The translations under genes were made by a program, and so were the position numbers. From Chitinophagaceae bacterium (GTDB taxonomy: Bacteria > Bacteroidota > Bacteroidia > Chitinophagales > Chitinophagaceae), in the NCBI GenBank assembly GCA_016720565.1, contig JADKKJ010000001.1, positions 1,192,849 to 1,256,848 on the forward strand: 64,000 nt of DNA. The letters are read 5' to 3'. The notes under the pieces are model-generated. The model made no database searches. It was not told where the DNA came from and worked only from the letters and a program-made list of their open reading frames with translations. Below, one piece after another: positions 60,322-64,000 of the stretch. Each line of letters starts with the position of its first letter. The first letter of the stretch is position 1.

Positions 60322-62834
60322 ATGATTCAATCAATCGAAAATGGCCGTAAAGAAGACGGGAATCGGTCTATAGCTGACAAGATAATAAAACGACTGCATG
60401 ACCTAGAAATGACAGTAGATAGCAACCAAGGTCGTTGGGCTTGGGAACTACTACAAAATGCAAAAGATAGTGTTGCGGAAACTGACAGAAAAGTATCAGT
60501 TGAAATAATTTTAAACAACGAGTCTGTATCATTTAGGCATAACGGCAAACATTTTAATGAGCAAGATGTTAGAGGACTCATAAATCAAATTTCTTCCAAA
60601 GAAGTTGAAGAAGGCCAAGTAAGTACTAGAACTGGAAGATTTGGAACCGGGTTTTTAACAACACATTTACTATCTAAGGTTATAGATGTAGAAAGTATTG
60701 TAGAGACCACAGATGGAGAGTTTTATCGTTTTGCATTTCCTCTTAATCGGAACGGCAAGACAACGACACAATTAGTTCCAAAAATCGAAAAGGCTTGGAC
60801 AGAATTTCATACTTCCACGGAAAACAACCAGATTGATGATTTTGATGAGGAAGAATACAATACATCTTTTACTTATACTCTGAATACAAAAGAACAAAAA
60901 CAAATAGCAAGAACTGGCATTGATGAGTTCTCAGAACTAATTCCTTTTGTTTTAGCTTTTATTCCGACAATTGAAAAAGTTACAATCATTGACAAAACCA
61001 ATCAAACAGAGACTGAATTTATAAATAACGAAGAGCTTACCGATGATGTCATTCTCAATATTACAAAAACTGAAGACGGTGAAGAATCAGTTATCAAATT
61101 ACTTTTTGCAAAAGAAGATAGTGTCGCTATTGCTTCAGTAGTTGAGGAGACGCCTACTGGATTAAAAATAAAAAACTTAAAAGCCTACCCAAAACTATTT
61201 TGTGACTTCCCATTGATAGGTACAGAAAATTTTCACTTTCTGTTATCGTCAACGCTTTTCATTTCAATCCTCTTATGGAACGAGATGGAGTTTGGCTTAA
61301 AGGTGAAGGAAAAGAAGAAGTAGACGAAAATCGGGAAATACTTGAAAAGGCAGTCAGCTTATATAGTGACTTATTAAGCAAAATAACAGAACTTGAAATG
61401 TCAGACTATCACAATATTTGTCTGACTAAAATGCCTTTTGTTACCGATAAATATTTTGACGAAGACTGGTATGAAACAAATATTCAAAACCCGCTAAGAG
61501 AAATAATTTCAAAATCAACCGTTATTGAAACAGAGGATGGTAAAGTTTGCTTCAATGAAGCAAGATTCCTAGACCCAAAGTTAAAAAAAGAAAGGGAAAA
61601 AATTTGGAAATTCTCTAGCGATTTAAGTAAATACGTTGCCTGCAAAAGGCATATTAACAAATGGGCCGAACTAATTTGGAAAGATTGCCCGATAGTTGAC
61701 ATAGATGATTTAGTTGCCGATTTACAAGGAAAGAGTAATGTAGCGGAACTGATAAATACTCTTAGGTTAGAGGAAAATAAAGTTTTTACCTGGCTTAACA
61801 AGTGCATTGAGTTTATTTACGAATTGGGAGGGCAATCATATTTTAATAACAATGCACTTCTTCCAAACCAAACGGAAGAATGCACTTTTAAAAAAAGGAA
61901 AGAGCTGTCCTTAGACGAAATTGAAGATGAAACTATTAAAGAAATTGCTTTGTTACTTGGCTATAATTACTATGAAGAATTACTAAACACAAATATCTAC
62001 TTTGAAGATACTCATTCAACAACCACAATTCAAGATGTTGCTGTTGAAATTAGTCAGTTGGTCAAAGACGATAATGAAATAACCGATGACAGAATAATTG
62101 CAATTAGAAAGCTAACCGAATGGTTTGAATTCAATGAAGAAATTGGTAAAACACATTTTGCTGACCTTTATAGGAGAAAGGAAAAATTGTTTGTTGATAC
62201 TATTGATGATAAAGAAAATTTATATAAAGTATTAAAAACTAAGATGCCCCTATCACAGCTTGCCGAGGTTGCGAATGCTATCGAAAATGACCCAGAAATA
62301 ATTAATATAATTGAACAAAGAAGAATTGAGAGAGAAGAAGAATTGGAACGAAATGAAATAGGAGAAAAAGTTGAAAGGGTACTAGCGGAAGCATTAAAAC
62401 AACATGGCTTTGAAGTAAGGAAAGAAATTTATGGAAAAGATTTAGTTATTTCAATATCGAGAAATAATACAAAGTATTCTCTAGAGGTAAAATCAACAAT
62501 AAATCAGTCCTATGTTTCAATGACTCCTCTTCAAGCAAGAACAGCAGTTAAAGAGACAGATAACTATGCCCTTTGTGTTGTACATAAAAATGGAACTGCC
62601 CTTACTAAGGAATATGTTAGAAAATATTCAAAATTTGTGATAGACATAGGAGAAAGACTGATAGACAAAGTTCAAGAAGTTCAGGAATTTGAATCCGCAA
62701 AATCGGAAATCGCTAACACCAATGAAGAGATTGATTTGTTTTACGAAAACAACTTAGAGTATAAATTTAAAATCAGCAACACTGTCTGGACACAAGGAAT
62801 TAGCTTTTGGGATTTCGTTAACCATATCAAATAG
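60322..62834 (+). pseudogene. GHKL-ATPase with C-terminal DUF3883/PD-(D/E)XK-like domain, frameshifted
   Basis: The gene starts with ATG at 60322 (MIQSIENGRKEDGNRSIADK). The first frame ends at 61323. The other continues from about 61240 to 62834 (VIVNAFHFNPLMERDGVWL). Adding one base after CACTTTC (61240) joins GTENFHF to VIVNAFHFNPL, typical of sacsin-type ATPases. The ATPase is at 1-280: N-box WELLQNAKD, FRHNGKHF for DNGxG, G2 box GRFGTGFLTTHL. The C-terminus near 690-760 has VLAEALKQHGFEV, KDLVISI and YSLEVKST, a D...ExK pattern as in DUF3883 nucleases. Such ATPase-nuclease fusions are often near defence genes, so that role is inferred. Confidence 0.82.
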
Positions 62835-62847
62835 TTTGTCCCCGAAA

Positions 62848-62862
62848 AAAACTGCAGGCAAC
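62848..62862 (-). repeat. Right arm of the short inverted repeat
   Basis: The complement reads GTTGCCTGCAGTTTT and pairs with 60290-60304. It lies 13 bp past the stop codon of the ATPase gene. Confidence 0.6.
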
Positions 62863-63348
62863 ATTCGGTTTGGCAATATAGCGGGGCGACGAATATATTC
62901 TCAGCTTTTTGTTCGCTAATCAGCTTCAGTTCCAGCAGAGGAATAACGCCAAGCAATTGAATAAACAATGAACTTTTAGTTAAAAATTTAGCAGCAGTAA
63001 CAGGATGACGATTTTCAAATACCGCCACATCGCCAAGCCGTAGACATTACTTATCGATGATTCAACCGACAGCTGGATTATGAGAATAAACGCGGTAAGT
63101 TCAGCAAGCCGGCCCTCGCCTCTACTACCAAACATTTCAGAAGAAGCCGGGTAAATAATAGGTCAAGATAAGCCACTAGGCACCTCAAATCAGCCTAGAT
63201 TATCTTATTAAATTCTCTGTGTTTCCTGAAATACGATAACAAGTACTCAATTTCTTCCTTGAGGGGTGGAAGGTATTAGGGAGCGCTGAGGAGTCTAATT
63301 CTATTCGGTAAGTCGGATAAATAGAAAGCAGGCCACAGGCATTGCTCA
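62863..63348. other. Gene-free region inside the island
   Basis: No convincing gene. A minus-strand ORF of 95 residues (62741-63028) overlaps the ATPase 3' end and has no recognisable motif. The stretch may hold decayed remnants of mobile genes. No transposase is identifiable by eye. Confidence 0.5.
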
Positions 63349-64000
63349 TTAGTAATTAAACGGTCTCGAACCCTTCAATAAAAAAAGATCATTTCGAAAT
63401 CTTTTATGTAAAATGTCTACCTGGGCCTGGGGTTGTCTGAATTTAATTTGAGCACGATTTACACCCCCAATAGAACTTTGGTTGTCAATAGGAGTAAAAG
63501 TAACATCATAGAATATATCGACATTTTCAATATAATTTGAACAGACAATAATGGGGTATTCATATTCGGTTTTAATAACCGAAATTTTATTACTAGAGAT
63601 TCCGCTATACGTTTTGTGCGACGGCAAATAAGGTTACTTTCAATGTCGAACAAGAATTTAAATTTGTATTGACCTTCTTTAAGGCGTTTGCTTTTTTGAG
63701 TCATCATAGAGGCCTGATAAATTTCCTTAATTTCTACAATTGCATCCTGGAATATGATGTAATCCTCAAAATTTATTTCTATTTCCAAATCCCTTTCACC
63801 ATTTTCAAAATAAATTCCCATTTCCCTGTTGTTCTTTACACTATGCTCCAATAAATTCAATGAGCTGATTATCATCTGGAATTCATTGAAATAACATTTT
63901 GAATGCAGTGTAGGGTGATGCATAACGGTAAGATTCGAAAATGCCGCAAGACTCTTTTGGACTTCGGATTTCAGCACCCCTTCACGATGTATGAGCAACA
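63349..64000 (-). pseudogene. PLD-like nuclease-domain protein, frameshifted and running off the window
   Basis: Two minus-strand frames together make one gene: the upstream frame (from the window edge, about 64000, to 63630) has HPTLHSKCYFNEFQMIISSL, a PLD/HKD-like motif (HxK, with Glu at the Asp position, and an SSLN segment). The frame then shifts near 63625-63635 (...FDIESNL, then PSHKTYSGISSNK) and continues to the stop at 63349. PLD-like proteins in this context are nucleases or helicase-associated defence proteins. The N-terminus lies outside the window. Like the ATPase gene it is broken by a single-base shift. Confidence 0.7.

Noticed and set aside
62741..63028. 95-residue minus ORF overlapping the ATPase end
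   Set aside because: Its sequence partly mirrors the ATPase C-terminus on the other strand; no domain is visible.

Overview
The window comes from a Bacteroidota chromosome, most likely a Chitinophagaceae-like member. The evidence is a secreted giant protein with a type IX secretion sorting domain, promoters of the TTTG-N19/20-TAnnTTTG type, families typical of the phylum (DUF3667, DUF3810, DUF2130, histidine kinases with an HQLGTP box, a HMA-fused TonB receptor), and a tmRNA whose tag ends YAMAA. Genus and species cannot be read from the sequence alone.

Layout. 0-5 kb: a truncated DEDDh exonuclease, a 40-residue lipoprotein, a sigma-54 activator, a one-domain response regulator, a CHASE3-type histidine kinase and tmRNA. 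5-12 kb: housekeeping genes (rseP, dxr, a GH3-type adenylase, rplU-rpmA, a 28-residue Lys/Ala peptide, and PolX with altered catalytic residues). 12-24 kb: a three-gene operon (DUF3667, mazG, giant NtrY-like kinase), a YD-repeat secreted protein, a multi-PAS/GAF kinase, another kinase and a glycosyltransferase. 24-34 kb: tRNA-Gly, tRNA-Leu, an aminotransferase-alkB pair, DUF2130, a phosphopantetheinyl transferase, dcd, tspO, DUF3810, DUF177-rpmF-plsX, an M14-like protein and tRNA-Lys. 34-43 kb: a 1901-residue T9SS protein, an L,D-transpeptidase and a KAS III-like enzyme. 43-54 kb: an accessory block of metal and nitrogen-oxide genes (AraC regulator with a CxxC head, cupin, two TonB receptors, a Cys-rich small protein, a CDICGC porin-like protein, and a NorBC-like pair with an FNR-type operator). 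54-60 kb: a mutagenesis cassette (frameshifted SRAP, Y-family polymerase, DnaE2-like polymerase). 60-64 kb: an AT-rich island with a frameshifted GHKL-ATPase/DUF3883 nuclease-like gene and a frameshifted, truncated PLD-like gene.

Two kinds of non-coding structure stand out. First, short word arrays (7-8 nt words repeated in tandem) sit exactly at gene 3' ends. In at least six genes the stop codon is part of, or directly abuts, the array, and one array lies in frame inside the phosphopantetheinyl transferase. Second, four copies of a ~181 bp element with ~30 bp terminal inverted repeats, two copies of a 125 bp element and a third inverted-repeat element cluster between 48.5 and 56.9 kb. Some carry poly-G runs, and a G30 tract lies just past norB.

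How the genes work together. The kinases and regulators at 1-4.5 kb look like one phosphorelay that may drive the lone response regulator from a sigma-54 promoter. The 43-54 kb block fits metal (probably copper) handling plus NO detoxification. The 54-60 kb block fits damage-induced mutagenesis. The 60-64 kb island looks like a decayed defence-type module.
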